NCBI GenBank assembly: GCA_028281535.1
Contig: JANQJS010000003.1
Coordinates: 1 to 64,000 of the forward strand
Reading direction: 5' to 3'
Length of the DNA stretch: 64,000 bases
Source: Sedimentisphaerales bacterium
Lineage (GTDB): Bacteria > Planctomycetota > Phycisphaerae > Sedimentisphaerales > SM23-30
Shown: positions 35,676 through 43,522 of the stretch, piece by piece
How positions within the stretch are numbered: position 1 is the stretch's first letter
Layout of the letters: each line of letters begins with the position of its first letter
Position numbers and translations under genes: made by a program
The notes under the pieces: model-generated
What the model was told of the DNA's origin: nothing
Seen by the model: only the letters and a program-made list of their open reading frames with translations
Database searches by the model: none

Positions 35676-36344
35676 ATGATTATCACGATCGATGGCCCGG
35701 CAGGGGCTGGAAAAAGTACAATAGCATCGGAGCTAGCTCGACGGCTGGCGATTGGGTACCTGGATACAGGTGCCATGTATCGTGCGCTGACGTTGGCGGC
35801 GCTTCGAAAAGCAATATCCCTGGATGATGATGAGCATTTGCGTGAGATTGCCGAGTCGTCGGAGCTGGGTATTTTCTGGGAGCAGGATATTTCGCATGTA
35901 TTGCTCGATGGTGAAGATGTCACCGATGCGATTCGCGAACCTGAAGTGACGGCTCATTCACATAAGATTGCCAAGAATGTTTTTGTTCGTGATGTGTTGG
36001 TTGAACAGCAGCGGCACATCGCTGAAAAAGCTGGCTCGATTGTGACTGAAGGGCGTGATCAAGGAACGATTGTGTTTCCCAATGCCGAAGTGAAGTTTTT
36101 TCTAGATGCTTGTAGTCAAGAGCGGGCGCAGCGTCGTTATAAACAGCTAAAGGAAAAACAGGTGCCAGTAACGTTTGAAGAAATTCATGATGCGATTGTC
36201 AAGCGAGATGAGCGTGATAGTCAGCGTGATGTAGCGCCCCTCAAGAAAGCAGACGATGCGATTTTGATTGATTCGTCAAATTTAACGATTGAGCAGGTTC
36301 TGGAAAAAATGTGCGAGCGGGTGAAGGAAAAACAGGCTTTATGA
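35676..36344 (+). CDS. cmk: Cytidylate kinase
   Basis: 222-residue (d)CMP kinase. The P-loop IDGPAGAGKST (residues 5-15), the substrate segment YLDTGAMYRALTLAAL and TEGRDQGTIVFPNAEVKFFL with the lid RDERDSQRDVAPLKKADDAI and the closing IDSSNLTIEQVL are all diagnostic. Length is normal. The ATG at 35676 lies in ATAGCAGATG without a strong ribosome site. Its TGA overlaps the ATG of plsC (ATGA), a cmk-plsC coupling seen in many bacteria, linking nucleotide supply and phospholipid synthesis. Confidence 0.96.
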   Translation: MIITIDGPAGAGKSTIASELARRLAIGYLDTGAMYRALTLAALRKAISLDDDEHLREIAESSELGIFWEQDISHVLLDGEDVTDAIREPEVTAHSHKIAKNVFVRDVLVEQQRHIAEKAGSIVTEGRDQGTIVFPNAEVKFFLDACSQERAQRRYKQLKEKQVPVTFEEIHDAIVKRDERDSQRDVAPLKKADDAILIDSSNLTIEQVLEKMCERVKEKQAL

Positions 36345-36982
36345 ATTTATGGTATGACTTTGTTAAAACGATTTTGCATGTTTTAATCAGTCTGTTTTAT
36401 GATTTGCGAATTTATGGTCGAGAGAACGTTCCCGAGAAAGGGGGCGTATTGTTGGTCAGTAATCACCAGAGTTTTTTAGATCCTCCTTTGTGTGGGATGT
36501 CTTTTACGCGTGATTGTGATTACATGGCACGTGAGACCTTGTTTGATAATCCCGTGTTTGGTGCGTTGATTCGATCGTTAAATGCCTTTCCGGTCACTGG
36601 CGGGCAGGGTGATATCCGAACGATTAAGCGATTGATTGAACGATTACAGAATCAGAGAATGGTAACGATTTTTCCGGAAGGCAATCGCAGTTACGATGGC
36701 AAAATGGGAAAAATGAGAAGTGGTTTTGAATTGATCGCCCGTAAAGGCAAAGCGATGACCATTCCAGTCGCGATCGATGGGGCCTATGAAGCGATGCCCC
36801 GAGGTAAAACAAAGATTAACATGGGTGCGAGCATTCGCATTAAATTCGGTGAGCCGATTCCCTATGAACAAATTAAAGAACTGGGGCGAGATGGTTACGT
36901 GGCCGAGGTAACCAAACGCATTCAAGAAATGCAAAAAGAATTACGGGTAGAGTTGGGTAAAGAGCCGTTTGATTATTCATGA
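36341..36982 (+). CDS. plsC: 1-acyl-sn-glycerol-3-phosphate acyltransferase
   Basis: 213-residue membrane acyltransferase making phosphatidic acid. The catalytic NHxxxxD block is SNHQSFLDPPLCGM; the substrate motif FPEGNRSYDGKMGKMRSGFE and the IPVAIDGAYEAMPRG block follow in the normal spacing. One N-terminal hydrophobic segment (TILHVLISLFYDL) attaches it to the membrane. The ATG at 36341 overlaps the cmk stop by four bases; an upstream in-frame GTG at 36311 would lie inside cmk and is not needed. Confidence 0.93.
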   Translation: MNLWYDFVKTILHVLISLFYDLRIYGRENVPEKGGVLLVSNHQSFLDPPLCGMSFTRDCDYMARETLFDNPVFGALIRSLNAFPVTGGQGDIRTIKRLIERLQNQRMVTIFPEGNRSYDGKMGKMRSGFELIARKGKAMTIPVAIDGAYEAMPRGKTKINMGASIRIKFGEPIPYEQIKELGRDGYVAEVTKRIQEMQKELRVELGKEPFDYS

Positions 36983-37203
36983 AATTTTATTTATAGGCCA
37001 GGCAGTTACTTTCCTGGAGTTTATTTAAATAAATTACCAGCCAGAGGTTTGCTTACGAGATATGGGTTTTCTAATAGAATTGGGGCATAAATATTACTCT
37101 TTAATTATGTTTTCTTTGTTGAGTACGGCCTTTAGAATTAAGCAACAGTAGAGAAATATTCTGAAGTATTTTCCGCCATAACGTAATATAAAAGGAGTTT
37201 ATT

Positions 37204-38334
37204 ATGAGCCATAACCAAGCAAATAAATCAATTTTTAAGAAAATCATGATGGTATTTGTTATTTTTGCCGTCATTTTAATGTCTGCAATCGGGTTTGTCT
37301 GGTTTTCGATAGATTCAGAATGGATGACTCGAAAACTTGAAGATATAGTTAAAAATAAAATGAATGCTGATCTATCCATTGGCAATTTAGAACTCAATAA
37401 GTCTGAGGGGCAGGTGACGTTAACCTCGGTATCGTTTTCACAAAAGAAAGATGATTCTCATTTTAAACTGGAGTTTGCATCTGCAGCGACAAACATAAAA
37501 TTATTACCTTTAATTTTAAATAAGCAAATTCATATCGAGAGCTTTTATCTTGAAAATCCTGACATCGAATATTCTGAACATAAAAAAGAAAAAACCATGA
37601 CAAAGAAGAAAAAATCGAAGAAGGAGCCTCTAAATATTTTTATTGAGGAATTTGAAATTAAAAATGGCAACCTAAATTACATATTGACCAGAGATGACAA
37701 AAAACCATTTACTGTCAAAATATCTAACCTTATGTATAAAAATCAAAATATCGATATCAGTCATAAAGCAAGCATCTATCAAGGATCTGATATTTATGCT
37801 GATATTGATTTAGGTCCCAAAGCGAGCTTGGTGAAATCAGGTTCTTCAAATCCTCGAACGTTTGATCTGAAAAATATTGAGATGCAATACGCTGATAAAT
37901 TGCTGAAGCAAGAGGATGCAATTGAAATTACTGATGGTCAGCTAAGTTTGTCGTATGTACATGAAATCAATAGTGTTAAAGGATCATATGAAATGTCGCT
38001 GGCCAATTTTAAGCTCAAGCAAAACAAAGATTCAAACAGTGATCGATTTATGTTTCTGCCAGCGGGTAAGGTTGTAGACTACATTAATGAGCGATCAGGG
38101 AATTTAGAGCTTGGTTTTTCGTTAGATGAAGGTATTAGTCCGACTCAGGATTTTGCTGAGATGACGTCTGTTATATGGAAAGCGATGTGGGAGACTATCA
38201 TTAAAGATTTGACCAGCACAGGCATTGGTGAGGCGTTGAATATCAAAGATGAAGAAATTGAGAAAAAAATCGATAAAGGTAAAAAACTTCTTGAAGATAC
38301 CTTTGATAAATTTATCAAGAAGAAAGATAAGTAG
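37204..38334 (+). CDS. AsmA-like membrane-anchored protein
   Basis: 376-residue protein with an N-terminal membrane anchor (about 13-35, KKIMMVFVIFAVILMSAIGF) and an AsmA/DUF748-like start: IDSEWMTRKLEDIVKNKMNA then DLSIGNLELNKSEGQVTLTS. The central part is a repeated beta-strand pattern (EFEIKNGNLNYILTRDDKKP, FDLKNIEMQYADKLLKQEDA) and the end is lysine-rich and helical. AsmA-type proteins act in the periplasm in lipid transport and outer-membrane assembly; this one is short and the function is inferred from the family only. A clear AAAGGAG site precedes the ATG. It is close to the GNAT gene (11 bp). Confidence 0.7.
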   Translation: MSHNQANKSIFKKIMMVFVIFAVILMSAIGFVWFSIDSEWMTRKLEDIVKNKMNADLSIGNLELNKSEGQVTLTSVSFSQKKDDSHFKLEFASAATNIKLLPLILNKQIHIESFYLENPDIEYSEHKKEKTMTKKKKSKKEPLNIFIEEFEIKNGNLNYILTRDDKKPFTVKISNLMYKNQNIDISHKASIYQGSDIYADIDLGPKASLVKSGSSNPRTFDLKNIEMQYADKLLKQEDAIEITDGQLSLSYVHEINSVKGSYEMSLANFKLKQNKDSNSDRFMFLPAGKVVDYINERSGNLELGFSLDEGISPTQDFAEMTSVIWKAMWETIIKDLTSTGIGEALNIKDEEIEKKIDKGKKLLEDTFDKFIKKKDK

Positions 38335-38345
38335 GATACAAGATA

Positions 38346-38831
38346 ATGATTCGTGATGTAGCTAATAAAGACTTTAAAGCGATTGCTCAGATTTATAATT
38401 ATTATATCGTTAATAGTATCGCAACGTTTGAAGAACAGGAGGTGTCGGCGGAAGAGATTGGTCGTCGCGTTGAAAAGGTATTATCTCTAAAGCTGCCATG
38501 GATTGTTGCTGAAGAGGCTGGGGGCATGATTGGGTATGCTTATGCGGCGCCATGGCATATGCGAAGTGCTTATCGATATACGGTGGAATTTAGTGCCTAT
38601 TTGTCGCATCATGTGGTATCGAAAGGGTGGGGGACGAAATTATACCAGACATTGTTTGACCGCCTAGTGGATCGTGACATACATGCTGTGATAGGAGGGA
38701 TTTCGCTACCCAATGACGCAAGCGTTGCGTTGCAAGAGAAGTTTGGTTTTGAAAAAGCCGCTCATTATAAAGAGGTCGGATTTAAATTTGGACAATGGAT
38801 TGATGTGGGGTATTGGCAAAAGATTTTGTAA
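38346..38831 (+). CDS. GNAT acetyltransferase, phosphinothricin-type
   Basis: 161-residue GNAT-fold N-acetyltransferase. The family start MIRDVANKDFKAIAQIYNYY then IVNSIATFEEQEVSAEEIGR and the acetyl-CoA region (SAYRYTVEFSAYLSHHVVSK, GWGTKLYQTLFDRL, ISLPNDASVALQEKFGF) match the phosphinothricin/methionine-sulfone acetyltransferase group (Pat/MnaT). These enzymes acetylate small amines such as methionine sulfoximine. The pyrophosphate loop is slightly unusual (SKGWGTKLY, the usual being R/Q-x-x-G-x-G/A). It starts 11 bp after the AsmA-like gene. Actual substrate is unknown. Confidence 0.87.
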   Translation: MIRDVANKDFKAIAQIYNYYIVNSIATFEEQEVSAEEIGRRVEKVLSLKLPWIVAEEAGGMIGYAYAAPWHMRSAYRYTVEFSAYLSHHVVSKGWGTKLYQTLFDRLVDRDIHAVIGGISLPNDASVALQEKFGFEKAAHYKEVGFKFGQWIDVGYWQKIL

Positions 38832-38926
38832 ATTTTCAGAAAATATCGCTCTATGATGGATTTCTTGTCGTAGTAGTATTCATGTACTTTATTTTATGCT
38901 AATTCACTGACAAAAGGAGCCGCCAT

Positions 38927-39289
38927 ATGGCCAGGCCAACGCTATTTATAGGAATCATATTAGTTGTTTTGGGAATCGCAGGTTTTCTCATTACAGGTCG
39001 ACAGCATGTGACTGCTTTAATTCCAACTTTTTTGGGATGTCCAATCTTGCTGTTGGGATGGTTGGGTTTGAAGTCTCAGAAAGAGAAGCTTTTGAGTTTA
39101 ATCGCTGCGATCATAAGCCTGATTGGTTTAGGCGGCAGTATGCCTGGTCTCATCAAACTTCCATCGTTATTAAGTGGTGCTGATGTTGCCCGGCCTGCTG
39201 CCATCTACCTTCAATCCATCATGGCGGTGCTTTGCATCATCTACTTGGCTTTCTATCTTCGTTATCGATTTGCAAAAAGGACAGAGTGA
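38927..39289 (+). CDS. Small four-helix membrane protein, unknown function
   Basis: 120-residue hydrophobic protein with four membrane helices (about 6-24, 28-47, 55-75, 92-112) and basic end (YRFAKRTE). Sequence blocks MARPTLFIGIILVVLGIAGF and LIPTFLGCPILLLGWLGLK resemble an uncharacterised small membrane protein that I associate with planctomycetes. An AAAGGAG site lies upstream. No partner gene is evident. Confidence 0.75.
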   Translation: MARPTLFIGIILVVLGIAGFLITGRQHVTALIPTFLGCPILLLGWLGLKSQKEKLLSLIAAIISLIGLGGSMPGLIKLPSLLSGADVARPAAIYLQSIMAVLCIIYLAFYLRYRFAKRTE

Positions 39290-39448
39290 TTTCTTTAATT
39301 TTTAGTTAGGGATGGCCTGTCTTTTTTGTTTCAATATTTATTATTAATTCGTATAATTGATAGCCACAACATTGCTATAGATTGCTACCCCAAGGCATTT
39401 ATTTTCTGAAATCTTTTGAATTGAGGTTTCTGAGAAAGGCAAGATTCT

Positions 39449-40198
39449 ATGGCAATTGTTTCCCACCGTTATTTTTTCCTATTGGTTAGCGTTTCATTTT
39501 TGTTTGTGTTTGGATGTCAACCTCCGGCATCAACGCCATCGAATGACGAGGCCGGATTCGTTTCACTTTTTAATGGTCAGGATCTTTCCGAGTGGGAAGA
39601 CAGTGTCAGTGTTTGGCGAGTGAAAGATGGGGTGATCATCGGTGAAAATAACGAAGAGCTTGGTGAAACGCCCAGCTGGCTCTATACCAAGAAATCCTAT
39701 CGAGATTTTGAATTGCGACTGGATGTGAAACTGACCGGGCATCCATTTAAAAACAGCGGCGTGTGGTATCGGGTGGAGCCATTTCCTTTTTCTTATTCGT
39801 TTTGGGGTAGTGAAGAAGATGAAGAGGATGAAAGTGAAGAGGCAGAATCTTTCATGGCAGCGACGGGTTATGAACTGGATTTATTTATCGTTGATGAAGA
39901 GGGTGAGCCATATTTGAACTTCTGGGGTGCTTTGCATGATTCCTATCGTCGACCAAAATTTGGTCAAAAGCCAGATCTTAAAGATATCGAAAGGGTGATG
40001 AATAAAGACGACTGGAACCAACTAGTGATTCGATGTAAAGGCAATCACTTACAACATTGGGTCAATGGTTTTCAAGTAGCAAATTATATTGATAAGGATC
40101 CAACAGCACCACTTGCAGGCAAGATTGGTTTTCAGATTTACCATGGCTATCAAACCAAGGTGGAATTCAATAATATCAGGATTAAGCTGTTAAATTGA
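39449..40198 (+). CDS. DUF1080 (3-keto-disaccharide hydrolase-like) lipoprotein
   Basis: 249-residue lipoprotein (lipobox FVFGC near residue 23) with a single DUF1080 jelly-roll domain: FVSLFNGQDLSEWEDSVSVW then RVKDGVIIGENNEEL, SYRDFELRLDVKLTGHPFKN, SGVWYRVEPF and the closing KIGFQIYHGYQTKVEFNNIR. DUF1080 domains are lamin-G-like and some act on 3-keto-glucosides; the family is heavily expanded in Planctomycetes and Verrucomicrobia. A short acidic insert (GSEEDEEDESEEAES) splits the domain in the middle. Location is probably periplasmic or outer membrane. Enzyme activity is not proven by sequence. Confidence 0.88.
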   Translation: MAIVSHRYFFLLVSVSFLFVFGCQPPASTPSNDEAGFVSLFNGQDLSEWEDSVSVWRVKDGVIIGENNEELGETPSWLYTKKSYRDFELRLDVKLTGHPFKNSGVWYRVEPFPFSYSFWGSEEDEEDESEEAESFMAATGYELDLFIVDEEGEPYLNFWGALHDSYRRPKFGQKPDLKDIERVMNKDDWNQLVIRCKGNHLQHWVNGFQVANYIDKDPTAPLAGKIGFQIYHGYQTKVEFNNIRIKLLN

Positions 40199-40267
40199 AA
40201 TATAGGTAGAGGGTCGGAATGTTTATTTTTTAGCGACTATTTAGAGTTTAAAATCTTAATAAAAAGC

Positions 40268-40295
40268 TTGAATCCAACGCAAAATAAGGTACAAT
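40268..40295 (+). promoter_or_regulatory. Sigma-70-type promoter before a short terminated leader
   Basis: TTGAAT (40268-40273), a 16-bp spacer and TACAAT (40290-40295). It drives a ~90-nt transcript that meets a strong terminator before the HAF-repeat gene. Confidence 0.6.
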
Positions 40296-40301
40296 TAGAT
40301 G

Positions 40302-40391
40302 CAAATATAGGAACGGGAATTTTATCCCCTATTACGTGTTAAAACCCAGTTAGAGAGAGATTGTGGCTCATTCTCTAGCTGGGTTTTTTAT
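40302..40391 (+). ncRNA. Candidate small RNA or attenuator leader
   Basis: From the 40290 -10 element a transcript of about 90 nt would end at the 40341 hairpin. It contains a small stem (GGGAATTTTATCCC) and then the long terminator stem. Either it is a free small RNA or read-through at the terminator controls the HAF-repeat PEP-CTERM gene, whose ATG is 21 bp further. Confidence 0.35.
40341..40391 (+). terminator. Strong terminator/attenuator immediately before a gene
   Basis: Long stem AAAACCCAG-TTAGAGA / TCTCTAG-CTGGGTTTT with one mismatch, followed by a T-run. It lies only 21 bp before the next ATG and 142 bp after the previous gene. Confidence 0.85.
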
Positions 40392-40412
40392 TTATCAAGA
40401 AAGGGTAGGAAT

Positions 40413-41525
40413 ATGTTTAGACTATTTTTTATGATGTTGATAGTGGCTTCTGCACAGTTGGCGTATGCTCAACAGGAATATTATGTCACGGATTTAGGAG
40501 ATTTGCCTGGAAGTATTAGTTATGGATTTGGCTATGATATCAATGATCATGGTCAAGTGGTTGGTAATAGTTATTCAACTGCAGGCCTTCACGCATTTAT
40601 TTGGGATCCAGTGAATGGAATGACAGATCTGGGTGATCTTCCTGGCGGTTCAAGTCGAAGTACCGCTTATGGTATTAATAATAATGGACAGGTGGTGGGA
40701 GAAGCCACCGCCGCAACTGGGACGCGTGGTTTTTTATGGGATCCGGTTAACGGGATGATGGATCTGGGAGATTTGCCAGGAGGCAATGATCTTAGTGTTG
40801 CATATAAAATCAATAATAATGGTCAGATTACCGGGCTGAGTCATACGTCTACAGGCAATCATGCATTTTTGTCTCAATCAGGAGCAAGCCTGGTAGACCT
40901 TGGTGGTTTTCCAGGTGTTAGCGGTTTTAATGATAGTTTTGGACGCGATATTAATAATCAAGGTCAGGTGGTTGGACGAGCGAGACTGTCGAGTGGAAGG
41001 AATCATGCTATTCTATGGGATGCAACTAATGGTATGATAGACTTAGGCGAAATTCCAGGCGGTGGCGATTACAGTGAAGCTTTGGGTATTAATGATTTAT
41101 CACAAGTTGTTGGTCAGAGCACTGCCGCAGCAGGAGTGTCAGCTTTTCTTTGGCAATCTGGAACCGGCATGATCAACTTAGGAGATCTGCCAGGTGGTAA
41201 CTATTTCAGTATTGCACGTGATATCAATAATAATGGTCAGATCGTTGGACAGGGCGATGTGGGAGACGAGTCATTCCGTGCTGCCCTTTGGGATACCAGC
41301 GGAAATATAACCAATTTAAATAGCGTATTAAATGCCAGCAGTTCTGGTTGGTTACTAATGGATGCAATGGCTATTAATGAGCAAGGCTGGATAACTGGCA
41401 TTGGTAGAAATCCAAATGGTAATATTCATCCATATTTGTTAAGGCCCGTACCTGAACCTGCCACCTTATCTTTATTATGTATGGGTAGTTTGGCTATGAT
41501 ACATAGGAGGCGCGTTCATAAATAA
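40413..41525 (+). CDS. HAF-repeat PEP-CTERM protein
   Basis: 370-residue secreted protein with a signal peptide (MFRLFFMMLIVASAQLAYA) and about seven HAF repeats of ~45 residues, each reading like VTDLGDLPGG...AYGINNNGQVVGEA...HAFLWDPVNGM. The PEP-CTERM tail is VPEPATLSLLCMGSLAMI then HRRRVHK. HAF repeats probably form a beta-propeller; proteins of this kind are exported and surface-sorted by exosortase. A GGGTAGGA ribosome site precedes the ATG and a strong terminator/attenuator lies just upstream. Function unknown beyond surface location. Confidence 0.9.
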   Translation: MFRLFFMMLIVASAQLAYAQQEYYVTDLGDLPGSISYGFGYDINDHGQVVGNSYSTAGLHAFIWDPVNGMTDLGDLPGGSSRSTAYGINNNGQVVGEATAATGTRGFLWDPVNGMMDLGDLPGGNDLSVAYKINNNGQITGLSHTSTGNHAFLSQSGASLVDLGGFPGVSGFNDSFGRDINNQGQVVGRARLSSGRNHAILWDATNGMIDLGEIPGGGDYSEALGINDLSQVVGQSTAAAGVSAFLWQSGTGMINLGDLPGGNYFSIARDINNNGQIVGQGDVGDESFRAALWDTSGNITNLNSVLNASSSGWLLMDAMAINEQGWITGIGRNPNGNIHPYLLRPVPEPATLSLLCMGSLAMIHRRRVHK

Positions 41526-41682
41526 ACGGAGTAATTAATGGTGCTTGATACCTTTAATTTTGCTTTGGTTTGTAAATGATACGATTTATCCCACTGACGA
41601 GAAAACTTGTTAGAAATATAGAGATTAAAACAATCATTATTGCTGGCTAGAGGCTGGCCGGTCGATCAAAAATGTATCGTTT

Positions 41683-42588
41683 TTATCGTTCTTTGGATAT
41701 ATCAATGTTCATGATGGTTAAAAAGTGGTCTGAGATATTTTCATCATATTCAATGATTGCTTGGTCTTCTGTTGGAGCGATGGCATCGACCAGGTTAGCA
41801 AATTTCACTTCTGCAATCGCGGATTTGACTTCGTTCCATAGATCGAGTGTACAGTAAAAACGGTCGAAGCGTTGGCTCTTTACATTGTCATGGATGGAGG
41901 TTCTTTCGTTGTCCCATATCGCTTTGTAGTCGTTTTCTTTCAAAGGCTTCTCGGTATTGTTTTCATCCTTATAGATGTTGGTGTCACCGGCGATTAAAAT
42001 GTCGTTATCCAGATTTGCTTGTTCTAGAAATTGCACCAAATCTTCCATTTGTTTTTCTCTTTTTTCGAAAGCATCGGGAAAGGCTTTTAAATGCACGTTC
42101 ACAAAGTGAAAAGTTAATTCCCCACCTTTCGATTGGACTTCGGCGATGTAAGGTCTTCGCAGCCCTCTAAAAGAACTGCCTGGATAGACGGCTTTAAATT
42201 CGGTGAGTTGCCACTGATCATTTTTATAGAGATATGCCAGACGTTGATTTCCGTTGCGATTATCGAGACTGTAGCTCCATTGTTTGTCTGTATCTAATCC
42301 TTCATTTAGCTTTGTAACGATCAGATCAAGATAGAAGCATTTTGGTTTTCCATTTTCGGAGTGTGTGCCTGCGATTTCCTGAAGGGCTAGCAGGGTAGCA
42401 CCTGACTTTTGGATTTCGTTCACATATAAATGAACATTTTCAATTGGATCGAGCTGACTTCCAGACGAGGTGCCTAGCCATTTCATGTTCCAGGTGCCAA
42501 TCTTGCGGATGACTTTTTCGTCGCCAAATGAAATATTGATGCTGATTAGTAGAAATACGATTCCTAATGAGAAATGATGTACACGCAT
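41683..42588 (-). CDS. Secreted endonuclease/exonuclease/phosphatase-family protein
   Basis: 301-residue EEP-fold hydrolase with a signal peptide (MRVHHFSLGIVFLLISINIS). Active-site blocks are in order: GTWNMKWLG (Asn), LLALQEIAG (Glu, metal), FHFVNVHLKAF (His), ILIAGDTNIYKD (Asp and Asn) and ISDHFLTIMNI (Asp-His pair). These support a Mg-dependent phosphodiesterase acting on nucleic acid or phospholipid in the periplasm or outside. Upstream CAT at 42588 is preceded on its strand by AAGGAGG, a strong ribosome site. No partner genes are adjacent; it diverges from the ECF sigma gene. Confidence 0.88.
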   Translation of the reverse strand: MRVHHFSLGIVFLLISINISFGDEKVIRKIGTWNMKWLGTSSGSQLDPIENVHLYVNEIQKSGATLLALQEIAGTHSENGKPKCFYLDLIVTKLNEGLDTDKQWSYSLDNRNGNQRLAYLYKNDQWQLTEFKAVYPGSSFRGLRRPYIAEVQSKGGELTFHFVNVHLKAFPDAFEKREKQMEDLVQFLEQANLDNDILIAGDTNIYKDENNTEKPLKENDYKAIWDNERTSIHDNVKSQRFDRFYCTLDLWNEVKSAIAEVKFANLVDAIAPTEDQAIIEYDENISDHFLTIMNIDISKER

Positions 42589-42983
42589 AGCAGCCTCCTT
42601 GGCAATAGAGCATAATAATGGATCAGAAATTTTGAAATAGTAGGTTGTCGGCCTCTATTTTAGCATTTAACATTTCATCTGCAAGGTATAGGGGCATTTT
42701 TAGGATAAATGAGGGGGTTTTTGGATAAAAAGACCGATATTAATATCAAATAGAGGGTGATTTGAGCTTATCTTATTGATGTTTTTCCTTAGGGAATATT
42801 TGGGGATGTGAAAAATATAATGAATATTAGTCTTTTAAATTAAATAGGTTATATGAATTTTTATTTTGGATTGATAAAAATACTCACAATTATTTCCAAA
42901 ATTTATTCAATAGTGTGAATACCTTATAAGAACAGCCATCGAATAAGATGGTTGTTTCATTTTTAAGCTAGAGGTGAAAAAAC
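42589..42983. other. Divergent intergenic region, nuclease / ECF sigma
   Basis: Contains AT-rich sequence and, next to the ECF gene, a leader hairpin AACAGCCATC (42931-42940) / GATGGTTGTT (42947-42956) followed by TCATTTTT. No clear -35/-10 pair is seen for the sigma gene, consistent with possible ECF self-control. Confidence 0.45.
42931..42965 (+). promoter_or_regulatory. Leader hairpin before the ECF sigma gene
   Basis: 10-bp stem (two G-T pairs) and a T-rich tail just 19 bp before the sigma-factor ATG. It could act as an attenuator or as an RNA stabiliser; the sequence does not decide. Confidence 0.45.
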
Positions 42984-43514
42984 ATGGTAGAGTCCCAAAT
43001 CTCGCTAAAATCTGATGATGAGCTATTTGCCAGCCTGTTGGATGGTAATCGCAAGCGAATCTTTGGATTTATCCTATCTCTGGTTCCGAATTTATCGGAC
43101 GCAGATGATCTTTTGCAGGAAACGGTTCTCATTATGTGGCGAAAATTTGATCAGTTTGAAGCGGATAAATGTTTTGCCACCTGGGGGGTTGGGATTGCTT
43201 ATAACAAAATTCTACAGTTTCGCCGATCTCAATCTAAGCTGAATTTGCCTATCAGTGATGAAGCTTTTGAGAAAATTTCTGAAAAAGCAGACATTATTAA
43301 TATTCCCTTAAATGATACATCTGATGCATTGGAAGTTTGCATTAAGAAGCTAAATTCCAAGGATCAGGCTTTGATCAATTTAAAATATGATCATAAAGAA
43401 AAGATTAAAGATATTTCTGATATCGTTAAACGCTCAGCAGATAGTTTGTATAAAGATTTTTCACGTATTCATAATATGTTGCGGATTTGTATTGATCGGC
43501 AACTCGCCAAGTAG
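42984..43514 (+). CDS. ECF-type sigma factor
   Basis: 176-residue sigma-70-family protein of the Rhodopirellula/Verrucomicrobium type. Region 2 is clear (LFASLLDGNRKRIFGFILSL, LSDADDLLQETVLIMWRKFD, CFATWGVGIAYNKILQFRR) and region 4 is a helix-turn-helix (INLKYDHKEKIKDISDIVKR, SADSLYKDFSRIHNML). It is 8 bp upstream of a FecR/LamG membrane protein, the standard partner for this sigma group. Together they probably form a membrane-to-transcription switch; the big secreted oxidase gene just downstream is the obvious candidate target. A GAGGTG site precedes the ATG. Confidence 0.92.
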   Translation: MVESQISLKSDDELFASLLDGNRKRIFGFILSLVPNLSDADDLLQETVLIMWRKFDQFEADKCFATWGVGIAYNKILQFRRSQSKLNLPISDEAFEKISEKADIINIPLNDTSDALEVCIKKLNSKDQALINLKYDHKEKIKDISDIVKRSADSLYKDFSRIHNMLRICIDRQLAK

Positions 43515-43522
43515 GTTTTTTT

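Noticed and set aside
41554-41637. 27-residue minus-strand frame with one membrane-like helix, downstream of the nuclease gene
   Set aside because: No ribosome site before the ATG and no partner gene; kept out of the list for lack of support.
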